This document shows positions 31,578 through 42,975 of a DNA stretch of 64,000 nucleotides, in pieces. Within the stretch, counting starts at the first letter, position 1; each line of letters starts with the position of its first letter. The translations under genes were made by a program, and so were the position numbers. Under the pieces are notes generated by a model. The model was not told the DNA's origin and ran no database searches. It saw only the letters and a list, made by a program, of their open reading frames with translations. The DNA comes from Spinacia oleracea (taxonomy: Eukaryota > Streptophyta > Magnoliopsida > Caryophyllales > Amaranthaceae), in NCBI RefSeq assembly GCF_020520425.1, contig NC_079489.1:96700810-96764809 (forward strand). Direction: 5' to 3'.

Positions 31578-33852
31578 ATGTCTGACGAGTCGTCACCTCC
31601 CTCTTGCGGCCACGAGGAGCGTGGTATGACGCGTCAGTCCACTGGCGCGGGACCCCTATGGGTGGGTCCTAAGTACTACGAAGGTCGGGACCTGCACTAC
31701 GACCTGGAGCATCACGTGACTACCCGCCTTCACGCGAGGAGGGACACTACAGTTCGCGGCTACGGTGCAGCGACGAGCGAGACTGTCTTCGGTCACCTGA
31801 GCTCGGATGCCCAGGCTTTGGTGAGGGCGAGCTCGCTGTTTCCGGTGGTTGAGACTTTCTGAGAGATACTGCGACTCAACATCTCCCTATCTTTTCTGCG
31901 GTTATTCATGAGGTGGTGGTGGGATACCACCAACACTTTCCACTTTCCTTGGGGTGAGCTGACGTTCACTCCCGAGGACTACACGGCTTTGACGGGCTTG
32001 ACCTTTATAGGGATCCCCGTTCGCCTGAGGTCGGATGGCCCACCACCGACCGTTGCTGAGGGTACCAGGCTCCTGGGCTCGTGGCTGGGTACGAGATTGC
32101 CTTCGTACCAACCCCGTGGGATACCTTTTGCTGACCTGATGTGGGCCTTGGAGCGTGGGGCGGAAGAGTCGTCTTTGAGACAGGCCTGGCTGTTCTACCT
32201 CCATTTCATCACTTTCACTTTTCTGTTGGGTCCTACTAACACCTTTGACCCGAGCTGGATAGGCCTGGTGCAGGACGTGTCTACGCTGGGCGACTATTGC
32301 TGGGGCGATTTGGGCTATGCGACGCTCGTAGGCCAGATGAGTTTGGCGGTGCGAGACTCGGAGCCGCGTAGACATCACTTTGTCATTGCATTGGCGGGAG
32401 TGCCGCGTTTGATCGAGGTGTGTGCCTAGCCCTTCTTTTGTTTTCTCGCCTTTACTGGGCCTTTTTCTGATGTATTATTATTATTTTTTTCTTTTATAGC
32501 TGTGGGCCTTTGAGCACTTGCCTTGGCTGGCTCCCCGAAAGGGGCAGAGGCCTTTGGAGTACCCTGCCGGTCGTCGTTGGGGTTGGAAGAAGAAGCTGAC
32601 GGCGCGTCCGTCGCCCGATACCGTGTGGGATCTTATCCGGGACGGGAACCCTGAGCATGTGCAGCACCTTATCCTTTATCTCGTATTTCGTCATTTTTGT
32701 TCTATGTGCGAGATCTGATCGTGTCTGTATTCACAAAACAGGTGGTCTAGACCCCATGGCTCTCCTTTAGGGGTGCTTATGCTTCGGTCAGGGATAGCTA
32801 TGCCCTGAGCCAGATGCGGGTTTTGTTCGTTGGCCGCCGTGACCCTGTCTAATACCTGGGAGAGCGGGTACGTATGCAGACTGTCGGGGTTTTTTCGGTG
32901 CCTCAGCCTCCACCTGCGACCATGCTGTCTACTCGTTCGATAGGTGAGGCGTGGAGGGTCCATTCGAGGACAGGCGTGCCGGCGACGGAGTTGGTGATAG
33001 AGGGAGCTAGCTATCATCAGTTCATCCAGGATTCTCTTCGTCTCCCAGAGCCCGGCGCTGTAAGTTACTCTATTTTCTTTATTGATTTTTCTCAGTGTCT
33101 TCATGTTCGTGCCCATGTGTTTATGTTTACTGTGTTTTGTGCAGGAGCATCCTGACCCTTCGTTAGGGGGATGGGTGCTTCCAGATGCTCGGATCTCGTA
33201 TATCGGGGAGAGTGGATCCGAGATTGTGGAGACTGTCCCGGAAGGCCGGGTTTTCCATGCTCCGCTCCCTGAGGGAGTACAGGCGGTATGCACCTTTTAT
33301 TTATGCATCCTTCTTATATCTTTTGTTTTCTTTTTGTTACTAACATTCCCGTTTCAGGTTCCGGCCCGCACGGCCAACGCGATGGTGGGGGTGATCAACC
33401 GGTTGAAGTCCGCGTTGGTTCGGGCCCGATCTGCACTTTCTTGCAGGAGCCCCCACTCCACTCGGGTAATGTGCCGTTTTTCCTTTTGATCTGTACCTTT
33501 TATTTTGCTTTCCGTCACTCACTTTCCTTTTTTGTCTCTGCAGACGGGGACCAGACGAGCCGGGGCCGACGACGCAGGACCATCGGGCGGGGGACGCGGT
33601 CCTGAGGAGAGAGAGAGGGCACGGCACTCGCCCCTATGACATCGCTATTCTGATGTGGGGGCGAGTTCTTCCGGGGAGAGGTCCGAGCCGGAGCGTAGGC
33701 AACGTTCCGTGTCGGTGGCTCGAGAGCCTAGCCCCGAGTTGCAGCCACAGCCTCATTTTCGGGGCGATTCTGGCTGGGGGTCCTCATACCACGGGGAGTG
33801 GAGCGGATGGACCGGCGAGGCTTGGAGACATGAAGTCGATGACGAGTCTTAG
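31578..33852 (+). pseudogene. Plant mobile domain (PMD) gene, antisense in Tat-2, six exons
   Basis: A 5'-UTR intron (31,078-31,576, GTAAGT...ATCAG) ends one base before the ATG at 31,578. Predicted exons: 31,578-32,417, 32,500-about 32,660, 32,742-33,059, 33,145-33,285, 33,358-33,465 and 33,544-33,852, mostly with clear GT-AG borders. Exon 1 carries the domain core: RWWWDTTNTFHFPWGELTFT, PEDYTALTGLTF, then YCWGDLGYATLVGQMSLAVR. Exon 2 starts LWAFEHLPWLAP. The last exon is Ser/Arg/Glu-rich and ends WRHEVDDES. Stops at 31,860-31,862 (TGA), 32,748-32,750 (TAG), near 32,851 and in the last exon make it inactive. Exon order and intron sites match the gene at 23,253-24,831, yet the proteins are strongly diverged. 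Known PMD proteins (MAIN/MAIL1) act in silencing; a role inside a retroelement is not established. Confidence 0.82.
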
Positions 33853-34903
33853 GCTTGCCTCCTCTTTTGTATTTATTCATTCTTGTATTTCGCATGTATA
33901 TATATTTTGTTTATTTTTGCGAATTTTTGGTGCAAGAATGTTTTGAGCCTTCCATGGGCTTTGCTATAAGGCCTCAACATATTATAGCAGTACTAGCTTT
34001 CTAAACCAACGACGAATTTCGAAAAAAGAAAGAATTCCATATATAAAAAAAAATGAGTTCATACAAGAGTGCACACATGTTTTAGACTAGCCGACTACTT
34101 TGGGTATTACATATGCATGTTTTCCTTATGTCTATATTTGGGGTTTTCGTTTTTTGCCGACTCGTGCCCTACTCCTTTGTTGGGCTTGCTCCTGAAAACT
34201 CTTGTGGCTCCGTTTTTCGTTCTATTTGGCCTTGCCCGTGCATGGGTTAGGGTATAGTGCCCTTTGTAATATCCTTTCCTCTTGATGTGTTCCATGACTT
34301 TATTATTATTTAATTTTTTATTGGACCGAATCCTTGGTAAGGATTGCCTACGTATCTTGTCAGAAACAGGTCGCGCGTAGTTCTAGCTATATGTTTTTTT
34401 TGAAAGGGGTGTTCATTACACCTCTGCTACCCCCCCCCCCCCCCAAGTGTTCGTGGTTCTTTTGATGATCCATCAAAGGAGTACGAACACTTACAGAAGG
34501 GGGAGAGTTGGTGGCAAGAGGGAATGACGCCCAAGCTTGGGCGTTGGAAATATCGGCGCCCAGGCCTGGGCGTGAAAAATAACAGCGCCCAGACCTGGGC
34601 GTTGAAACTGCGTTCTTCGCCCTTTCTACTTTAGCGAGTTTCATGCCGTTTGATTAGAGTAATGCGCAGAATGCTTGCTTATGAGTCTTAATATGTATTA
34701 TTAAACGCCTTAACTCCGGACTGAATTTTATTAAATATAGTACTTTTTCAATTGGTCTAAATTCGTGAGGTTAGCGAATTCCGCTCCATCTATGTCGGCT
34801 ATTTGGACCGCTCCGCCAGGTAGGATGGTCTTTACAAAATATGTTCCGGTCCAATTAGGCCGTCATTTTCCTCGAGGGTCCGTAGTAGGTGCGCGGACTT
34901 CTT
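33853..34903. other. Tat-2 spacer between PMD gene and integrase
   Basis: No gene is seen. Three CGCCCAG palindromes lie at 34,528-34,607, and a C run is at 34,431-34,444. The block near 34,321-34,380 (GGATTGCCTACGTAT) is shared with Tat-1 near 2,540. Confidence 0.6.
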
Positions 34904-35947
34904 TTAACACAAAATCGCCTTCTTTGATATTTCGAGGTTTGACTCTTTTAATTTGTTGACTTGCCTTGCGATGCGCTTTTGATACACTTGCACGTGATGT
35001 AAAGCTCTCAACCTCCGTTCGTCTAAAAGGACGAGCTCGTCGTACCTAGCTTGAACCCAATCGGCCTCGGGCAGCTTGCTTTCTAGGACGATCCGGAGGG
35101 AGGGAATTTCCAACTCGATCGGTTGAACTACTTCCATTCCGTATACCAAGGAGTAGGGTGTTACTCCAATGGAGGTGCAGATTGAGGTTCGGTAACCCCA
35201 TAATGCAAAGTGTAATTTGTTGGGCCAATCCTTATAATTCTCGGCCATTTTTTCGATTATAACTTTAATGTTTTTGTTGGCCGCCTCTACCGCGCCGTTC
35301 ATTTGCGGCCTGTAGGGAGAGGATTTATGATGTTTGACATGATATTTTTCGAGCAGGTCTTGGACTTCGGCCCTAAAGTGGGAACCTTGGTCGCTTATAA
35401 TTTCATGTGGAACCCCGTATCGACAGAATATGTTCTTTTCTAGGAATCGAGCGACATGTTTGGCCGTTAATTTTGCATAGGAGACTGCCTCTACCCATTT
35501 AGTGAAGTAGTCAATTGCGACTAAGACGTACTCGTGTCCCCCTACGCCTGTGGGTGTTACTTTGCCGATTATATCTATACCCCAGGTAGAAAAGGGCCAT
35601 GGGGAAGTGAAGGTGTATAGTTCTGAGGGAGGTAAGTGGTTAAGGTTACCGAAGATTTGGCATTTTGGGCAAGTTTTCACAAAGTGATGGCAATCGGTTT
35701 CCATGGTGGTCCAATAATACCCTGAGCGGGATATTTTCCGGGATAGCATTTTACCATTCATATGAGGTCCACACACGCCGTTATGGTATTCTTCCATTAG
35801 TCTTTGGGCTTGTTTTTGGTGAACACAAAGTAACTTGATTTTATTCGGCGTGTATTTGTACAACTCCCCCAGGATTATGCTATATTGTGAAGCGAGGAGG
35901 CGTAGGGCCTTTTGTGCTCGCGGGGAGGTGTTTGGGGGATTCCCCAC
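34904..35947 (-). pseudogene. Tat-2 integrase
   Basis: The integrase inserts element DNA into the chromosome. An HHCC zinc-binding region (EEYHNGVCGPHMNGKMLSRK ... CHHFVKTCPKCQ) precedes the catalytic core. The DDE residues are visible: WGIDIIGKV, ISDQGSHFRAEV and NGAVEAANKNIKV. The C-terminal GPY/F-like part is reached but ends at a stop (ISKKAILC) at 34,904. The frame joins the upstream RNase H region only through a frameshift near 35,950. This part of pol is otherwise open for 347 residues. Confidence 0.9.
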
Positions 35948-36092
35948 TTGTTTTGTAACGAAGGATGTCCGTATACCATGGTTCTTCTTCGGTGTTTTCA
36001 GGTTCGGAGTCTATGGCACAGCAATAAGCCGGCTCTTTTCTTTGTTCGACTCGAAGGGTCATTCCGTCCCATTCATTCGGGATGCTGAGCAT

Positions 36093-36485
36093 TGAAGCTA
36101 ACTTTGCTAGCGCATCCGTGAATTGGTTGTCGTCTCTTGGTAAGTACGTATACTCGATTTTTTCGAATTGCTCGACTATTTGGTCTAAGTGAGCTTGATA
36201 TTTTGAGAGACTAGTGCTTCGGACCTTCTATCTTTTGGATATATGGTTGATTATTAGGGAAGAATCTCCGAAGACTTGTAGATGCTTGACTCCGAGGCTA
36301 ACTGCGACCTCTAGCCCAACTATGCAGGCTTCATATTCGGCGGCGTTGTTTGTGGCCTCGAAGTCAAGTTTGACGGAAATTGGTATATGGGCCCCTTCGG
36401 GACTGACTAGGAGAACTCCGACACCGCATCCCTTCTGATTGGACGCGCCATCGAAGTATAGTGTCCAATAGTCGTCTCGTATCAT
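36093..36485 (-). pseudogene. Tat-2 second (archaeal-like) RNase H
   Basis: YFDGASNQKGCGVGVLLVS gives the first catalytic Asp, NNAAEYEACIVGLEVAVSLG the Glu, and FGDSSLIINHI the next Asp. The domain continues past a TAG at 36,228-36,226 as QFEKIEYTYLPRDDNQFTDA. It lies between the RT-linked RNase H and integrase. An extra RNase H in this position is the accepted hallmark of the Tat lineage. The in-frame stop inactivates this copy. Confidence 0.85.
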
Positions 36486-36689
36486 CAGAAGTTCCTCGTC
36501 AGGGAGGAGGTAAGCTTCCGTGGTTTCCTCATTCGTAGCATGCTCGGCCAGGAACTCGGCTACCGCCCTTCCTTTGATTGTTTTTTATGGCATGAATTTT
36601 AGGTCTAACTCTGAGAGCATGACTAGCCACCTGGACAGGCGACCATTTAGGGCGGGCTTTTCGAACATATATTTTAAGGGGTCTAGTTG

Positions 36690-38420
36690 TTACACTATAT
36701 GAACGGTGTGGGCCAATAGGTAATGTCTAAGTTTTTTGGATGCCCAGACAAGGGCGAGGCAGGTTTTCTCAAGCTCTGTATATCTCGTCTCGTACTGTAT
36801 GAACTTCTTGCTCAAGTAGTAAATGGCTCGCTCGGATCCATGTACACACTGTGAGAGCATAGCTCCCGCTGCAGTATCCGTGACGGTTAGGTATAGGCGT
36901 AAAGGGATTCCAGGCAAAGGCGGGGAAAGGACGGGCGGTTTGCTTAGATATTCTTTGATTTTATCGAAGGCAATTTGGCATTGTTCATCCCCGGCTTTTT
37001 CTTCTTTTCTTAATTTTTTGAATATTGGCTCGCAAGTCATAGTAAGCTTGGAAATGAACCTACTAATGTATTGCAGCTTTCCTAGGAAGCCCCTTATCTG
37101 TTTTTCAGTTTTTGGTGGGGGCATTTCGGTAATGGCTTTAATCTTGGATGGGTCAATCTCGATTCCCCGCGTACTAACAACATATCCTAGTAATTTTCCA
37201 GAGGTTACCCCGAACACACATTTTTGTGGATTTAGTCTCATGTTATATTTCAAGATTCGGGTGAAGAACTTTCTAAGTGCCGGGAGGTGACCGTGCCGGT
37301 CTTTAGATTTGACGATCATGTCGTCTACATAGACCTCGATTTCTTTGTGTATCATGTCATGGAGTAACGTGGTGGCTGTTCTTTGATAGGTGGCCCCCGC
37401 GTTTTTCAAACCAAAAGGCATTACAGTGTAGCAATATGTACCCCAAGGGGTAACGAAGGTTGTTTTTTCCATGTGTTCTTCTGCCATAAGTATTTGGTTA
37501 TATCCTGCGTACCCATCCATAAAGGAGAGAAGCGCGTGTTCTGCGGTGTTGTCTACCAATATGTCAATGTGAGGTAGAGGGAAGTCATCTTTGGGACTGG
37601 CTTTGTTGAGGTCTCAAAAGTCTACGCACATTCGCACTCGTCCATCTTTTTTAGCTACGGGGACAATATTGGCCACCCATTCTGGGTAGTTGGAGACTTT
37701 TATGAAGCCGGCGTCTAATTGTTTAGTGACTTCTTCTTTTATTTTCAAGGCTATCTCTGGTTTGAGCCGCCGTAGCTTTTGTTTTACTGGCGTCATTTTG
37801 GGATCTAGCGGGATTTTATGCTCAGCAATTTCTCGATCTATTCTTGGCATGTCTTTGTAGGACCAAGCAAAGACACCCTCGAATTCCCGCAAAGTGGAGA
37901 TTAGATCGGTTTTTTCCGTGGGAGTTAAGGTGAAGCCAATTTTAATGATTTTAGGATTTTCTTCTATTCCGATATTTACCGATTCTGTGTCCTCAATTAT
38001 AGGAGTTTTGAGTTCTTGTTCATTTACAGCTTCTATTAATTCGGTATATTCCTCTTCTGGCTCTTTTTCGTGCTCATTAGTGGCGAGACATTCTGCATTA
38101 TTACTCGGATTTTTAAGCGGCATATACTCGAAAGTTTTGTTTATCTTATTAAAGTCATGAAGCATTACATCAAAAAAATCTCCCGGATTAGATATTTCCG
38201 GGTCTAAACTATTTTTGGGAGGGGTTACAATTTTGCTAGGTTCGGACTCGGGGTCGGACTCGGATTCAGACTCTAATTCTTCGTACATTGGACCCTCTCC
38301 CGCAGACATCTTGAACTTCATTCCACGAGCGTTAGTCCATTTGAAGGTCTTGCGCCACCCTCGTTGGATTTGGTCAACTTTTGAGGGTGATGGAGCGATG
38401 AGTTTAGTGGGATCGAACAA
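36690..38420 (-). pseudogene. Tat-2 reverse transcriptase and RNase H
   Basis: The first half has an acidic Glu/Ser-rich leader (EELESESESDPESEPSK), then FAWSYKDMPRIDREIAEHKI, PVKQKLRRLKPE and WVANIVPVAKKDGRVRMCVD. A TGA at 37,616-37,614 follows, where relatives have Arg. The same frame continues with SFMDGYAGYNQILMAEEH, MPFGLKNAGATYQR, the catalytic YVDDMIVKSKDR, FLGKLQYISRFISKLT and the RNase H (YYLSKKFIQYETRYTELEKT). It then ends at TAA 36,692-36,690. No protease DSG/DTG motif or gag lies upstream, so only the RT half of a Tat polyprotein remains. Confidence 0.9.
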
Positions 38421-39870
38421 TTCATCTTGAAGGGCATTCTGTTTCGTTTCTTGCTCTTTTCTTTTCTAACCCAAACAGTAGCCTGAAAGCATGCGAGTTG
38501 GGGAGCGTTTTTGGCATAGCGTGGTTCTTTGAGGCGAGTGGCCTTTGAGAACGTAGAGGATCGTGTTCTAGAGCATGCATCTCTTGGGTTTGTGCGACCT
38601 CTAGATGTTCACGATATGCTACTTCCACTGCGATCCTTGATGGCTATCACGGGTAGGTATTCAGGGGCCTTGCATTATTGTTGTGTAGTAGGAAACACAT
38701 TAGTTTATTTCATGAGTCGGGTTTTAGACATTTTATGACTACCCTTAAATCGGACTAGTATATTTGGACTACTATGTGTGCACTTTGAACTCTTTATATT
38801 TTCGAAAATCTTTGCCCGTGTGACATTCATAATTATTAGCATGCCCGGTTTTGATGCCGAGCATTGTCTTCGTAGGAGGCCTAACGACGACACAAAGAGT
38901 TATTTATTTTTTATGAGTCGCTTTTAGAATCGAGTGCTTTTTCATACGCCCTCGTAGCAATTTTCAAAAAGTTTTTTTTTTTGCTACGTGTTTTTTTTTT
39001 GCGCGGGCACCAAGACTGTTGCGCCTGACCAAAAGGCCAAGCAGCAACTTCAGCGCCCAGCGTAGGGCGTGAGAAATTATGGCGCCCAGCCAGGGGCGTT
39101 GAAAATGCGTCCCTGGCTGGTTCTCGTTTTCTGTTTGCGTAAACTTTGCGACTTTGATTTTGCGTGCTTGCCTAATAACGTCCTTTACGCTTTGTGCAGC
39201 GTTTGTGGGATTCGTTACAGGCCATCCCGAGCGTCGCTTATTTTTGTGGCGATCGTTCAGGTTTGCGGAAGACGTATCTTGGTATAACTCTTTGGCCAAT
39301 TGGTTTATGAATGTTTGGGCAATTTTTTAAGGTCGTTGGTTTTCTAGGATGGTTTGTCACACACAATCATATATTTCGCTACACATAATTAACATTACAT
39401 CATGAGGCAATAATAACATGTCATGTAGTTTTATGATAGGCGTCTATGGGTAGTATTTGCGCTTGGCTTGGTACCGCTTCTATCGCAGATCCAACACATG
39501 CCCCGGTCGAGGTAGTTCCTTCAACAGACGAATTTCGCCCAAGAGGCCAATCACGATGTAAGCCAAGGGGGCATGCACCAATGAAAGGGACCTAATGGGC
39601 GAGCGATTGGGTTTGGGACGGGTGTACTACTAGCGAAAGTGCCGAGTGGACAACATTCGAAGCGTATGCACCCCCCGGTTGGCGATGGGTATCCTTAGTC
39701 CAAACTCCCTGAGGGAGCCAAGATTCGTTATGCGGTTCTGCCCGTTCACATTAATATGCTGATTTTCAGGTCGTCCCAACTTGATGGGGAAATAAACGCG
39801 GGGTAGGATCGTTTCACCCTTCGGCTATTTTGATTACCTACAAGAACGAGTATTTCCTTCACTGTCCCTA
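38421..39870 (-). other. Tat-2 leader, gag and protease deleted
   Basis: The part next to the LTR (38,815-39,870) matches Tat-1. A CGCCCAG palindrome pair is at 39,048-39,105. A 68-residue minus-strand frame (38,628-38,422) ends just before the RT frame; I do not recognise it, and it may be a remnant of the gag end. There is no room for the gag-protease of about 1.5-2 kb expected here. Confidence 0.55.
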
Positions 39871-39882
39871 GTGGAGTCGCCA
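39871..39882 (-). other. Primer binding site of Tat-2
   Basis: TGGCGACTCCAC on the minus strand, one base after the 5' LTR end. Confidence 0.75.
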
Positions 39883-39883
39883 C

Positions 39884-41374
39884 TGTGAGGGGGTCGAAAA
39901 AGCACGAGGCTAATGCGTGACCTCGTCCCTCGTGGGTGTGACGCTTCTTTTTGTCAAATCAAGTGTAACTGGATTTCCTGTGAGTTTACACCCAATTGAC
40001 TAGTAATATAGGAGTCGCCATTCAGTTTTTAACGACAATGAGAAAAACTGACAAAACCCGGTTATCGTGACATAAAGGGAGTGCAATTATGTTTGACCAC
40101 GACGGCCGTAGGTTCCCTTGTGATCCCTGGTGTGGGGATCTCTCAACGTACACCCGCAGGGTAAAGATTGAGGGTTCGGGGGACTGTAACTACCGAGAGG
40201 AGTACTCGCTCTTTGATAACTCCAGAGGCAGGATATCCTTACTAGCTCAGCACAAAAAATTGAAGGGACATGCGTTAACTATTAAACTAATCTGAGTTGA
40301 TTTTAACAATATGCAACATATAATACTAGATCGAGCGCGATTATCTGGTTTAGATTGTTTTAAGGGACCTAGCATGATAAACCAATTTCCCAACATATTA
40401 TCTTTATTAGGCGTGATAGAACAATCAGATTTGATTAGTTTAACAGTTCATAAAAGGGCGAGGAAAGCGATTAAATCATGCGAAGGGACACATTACGACG
40501 CACCCTTGAGAGGTGTGTCACGGTTCTCAGAAAACTAACCACTTTCGCTTTGCTATTTCTCCTTTTATTTAACGAATCTCAAGTTTCCGGGCTTAATTCT
40601 TCAGCTACAAGGGACAGGATACGTTCTGTTCAATTTTTGGATCGATTGCGACAGAACGCGGGATCAATTTCGCAGCGTGAGGCTTAGGCTTAGGGGTTGG
40701 AGTCAATACTCAGAATATGAATTGTGTGTGTGTTCTTTTCATGTCGAACTTGGGGCTATATTTATAGAAAAGAGTTCGTGGAAAGATAGATTTGTAGAAC
40801 TCTAACCCACGAGGAATTAGGAAAGAACACGTCCCAGGTAATTTCAGCGCCCAGGGCTGGGCGCCGAAGATTTCGGCGCCCAGAGCCAGGCGTTGAAAAT
40901 AGGGTCTGGGTCGTTTCTTTGTCAGATTCGGACTCTTAGAATCCGGAGTGTATGAGACTTAATCGAGTCTTTTAGTGCGTATTAATTTTATGACGAGATG
41001 CGTCTGGGCCCGTTACGAACTCTAGGCTCGTTAGGATTTTAATTAATACGTAACTCTTATTTTCGAATCATATTAGGAATAGGATTCTCTCGCAATTTCT
41101 ATCTCATTTAGGATTTATGTTGGAGTGCAACACCTAATTCTGACAGGTTTCTATCTTTTATGACTTACCACTTTTAACAGCTACCCATTACGGAAGTTAC
41201 TATTTTTAGCAGGTTTCCATAAATAGCATGTTTCTATAAATAGCAGGTTTCGGGTGAAATGAAAATGGTGATTGAGATTCGTTATTTTATAGGAGATGCG
41301 TTGCCAAGTGGAGATTTATGTTCTCATCATCGAACCTTCCCTTTCGGGAATGGGGACAAAAGTAGGTGTCTACA
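39884..41374 (-). repeat. Tat-2 5' LTR (1,491 bp)
   Basis: Ends TGTAGACACC...CCCCTCACA on the minus strand, closely matching 28,168-29,661. It contains two CGCCCAG palindromes at 40,842-40,898, about 80 bp upstream of the TATA box. Confidence 0.95.
40759..40766 (-). promoter_or_regulatory. TATA box of the Tat-2 5' LTR
   Basis: TATAAATA on the minus strand (CTATAAATATAG context). It is conserved in the 3' LTR at 29,046-29,053 and mutated to GATAAATA in Tat-1. Confidence 0.65.
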
Positions 41375-41379
41375 GCAAG
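41375..41379. repeat. Target-site duplication of Tat-2, right copy
   Basis: GCAAG, matching 28,163-28,167. Copia-1 coding resumes just after it. Confidence 0.9.
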
Positions 41380-41937
41380 TTCAAGAAATCTGGTAAGAAG
41401 AGGAATGCTAAGAAAGGTGGCAAGAAGGCCAGCCCAACTAAGCAAGCTGGAGGCACCAAGTCTGAAAAGAAGAAGGTGAGCCAACCCACTTCTGAATCTA
41501 AATCCTTCTACTGCAAGAAAATCGGGCTTTGGAAGAGAGATTGCTTGAAGCTTAAGGAAGATCAGAAGAACGGAACGGTCGTTCCATCTTCAAGTATTTT
41601 CGTTCTAGGCTGTATACTTACAAATTTAACTTCTTGGGTATTAGATACAGGTTATGGCTTACACTTATGTTCCAGTTCACATGGACTAAGAAGAAGTAGA
41701 AGATTAAGCAAGGGTGAAGTCGACCTACGAGTGGGAAATGGAGCACGAATTGATGCATTAGCTGTAGGAACTTATTATTTTTCGTTGCTCTCTGAGCTAG
41801 TTTTGGAACTGGAAGAATGTTTCCATGTTCCAAGTCTTACTAAAAACATCATTTCTGTTTCTTGCTTAGATGCTAAGGGATTTTCCTTTTTAATAAAAGA
41901 CAATAGTTGCTCGTTTTATTTTAAAGAGATGTTTTAT
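41380..41937 (+). pseudogene. Copia-1 gag end and protease segment
   Basis: It continues the gag frame from 28,167: a lysine-rich KFKKSGKKRNAKKGGKKAS, then a degenerate zinc knuckle in which the first Cys and the His are lost (SFYCKKIGLWKRDC, against CLYCDGIGHYKREC in Copia-2). The protease motif is WVLDTGYGLHLCS, with the usual Cys after DTG changed to Tyr. GARIDALAVGTYYFSL and SLTKNIISVSCLDAKGFSFL follow before CACTA-B interrupts at 41,937. Confidence 0.88.
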
Positions 41938-42270
41938 CACTACTACAAAAAAGGGAATAGAGAACTGTTGAAATAGGCTTTAGAGGACGCCTGAGGACCG
42001 TTCTCCTGCTAAGAGATCTCTATAGTTTAGAGGACGGTTGGGATAGGCGTTCTATATACATATAAATAGAGTATGGTGGTATTAGTTAATCGTCCTCTAT
42101 TCCCTTCATTAAATCAGAAAATACAGAAGGAATAGAGAACGGTTGAGACACTTAAATTTTATGTATTAATTAAAATAGAGGACATCTGGCTTAGATAGGC
42201 GTACTTCTTCTTTTTTTACATAAAGATAGAGGACGGTTTTTTTAGATAACCGTCCTCTATTCCCCCTTTT
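41938..42270. repeat. CACTA-B left subterminal repeats
   Basis: Six or seven copies of a motif near AGAGGACGGTT or its complement, including an inverted pair around 42,228-42,260 (AGAGGACGG...CCGTCCTCT). Matching motifs lie at the other end (46,870-46,985: GACGGTTAGG, AACCGTTCTCTATTC, AACAGTTCTCTATTC). Confidence 0.8.
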
Positions 42271-42281
42271 TTTTATATAAA

Positions 42282-42416
<135 letters not shown>

Positions 42417-42544
42417 CATAAACGAACATTAAATAAATAAATAAATAAATTGGACGAGAAAATGGAAATATATATACTTGGACGAGAAAATAGAGTATAT
42501 ATATCAATCAATCCCTCCTTGTCCATCAGAATTAAGGGGTAGCA

Positions 42545-42975
42545 AAAGTGGGGCTTTCTTCCATACAAATCTTAATCTCTTCGAAAGAAAGAGCTGATTT
42601 GGCCATGCAATCGGCAACCTTATTACAAATTCTACCGGCAAAAGAAACCTACAACGCATAAACTTCTGAACATAGCTGAGAATACCATCAACAAGAACTT
42701 GGACAGACGATCTCTCACTGTTGTCCCTCTGCAGCAGCTTCAGTAACGCAAGGGAATCAGTTTCAACCTCAACGGAGCGGTAGCCTGCTTCATAAGCATA
42801 CTCATGCCAAACCGTACTGCTTCGGCTTCAGCTTGAAGAGCTGGTAGAGCAGCATCAATCCTCATGCCTGCAGCCATTAGCACGTCACCTACATTGTCTC
42901 AGACCACCATACCCAACCATGTCATTCTCACCGATGTAGCATCGTCTGTGTTCAGCTTGTGTGGAGTAGTTAGCG
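42545..42975 (-). pseudogene. RNase H-like (RVT_3) domain fragment in CACTA-B
   Basis: The minus-strand frames read KLNTDDATSVRMTWLGMVV, LMAAGMRIDAALPALQAEAE, AVRFGMSM, then in another frame AGYRSVEVETDSLALLKLL, and finally NKVADCMAKSALSFEEIK. These are the Asp, Glu, Asp and final Asp blocks of the RVT_3 plant RNase H domain found at the end of some LINE ORF2 proteins and in stand-alone plant genes. A stop (after MVV) and frame changes near 42,790 and 42,650 show that it is decayed. Whether it came from a LINE or from a host gene is unclear. Confidence 0.7.

Larger units (their letters stand above)
28168..41374 (-). mobile_element. Complete Tat-type Ty3/gypsy element Tat-2 (13.2 kb)
   Basis: Two LTRs (28,168-29,661 and 39,884-41,374) are flanked by the 5-bp duplication GCAAG (28,163-28,167 and 41,375-41,379). 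Element order on the minus strand is 5' LTR, primer site, leader, RT-RNase H, second (archaeal-like) RNase H, integrase, an antisense PMD gene, a tandem-repeat region, polypurine tract, 3' LTR. The second RNase H before integrase marks the Tat lineage. Gag and protease are missing, so it must have relied on proteins supplied in trans. The pol frame has several stops and a frameshift. Confidence 0.93.

Noticed and set aside
31902..33627. Minus-strand frames opposite the Tat-2 PMD gene (158, 200 and 95 codons)
   Set aside because: Shadows of the GC-rich PMD exons with no domain similarity; splice signals and similarity to the second PMD gene favour the plus strand.
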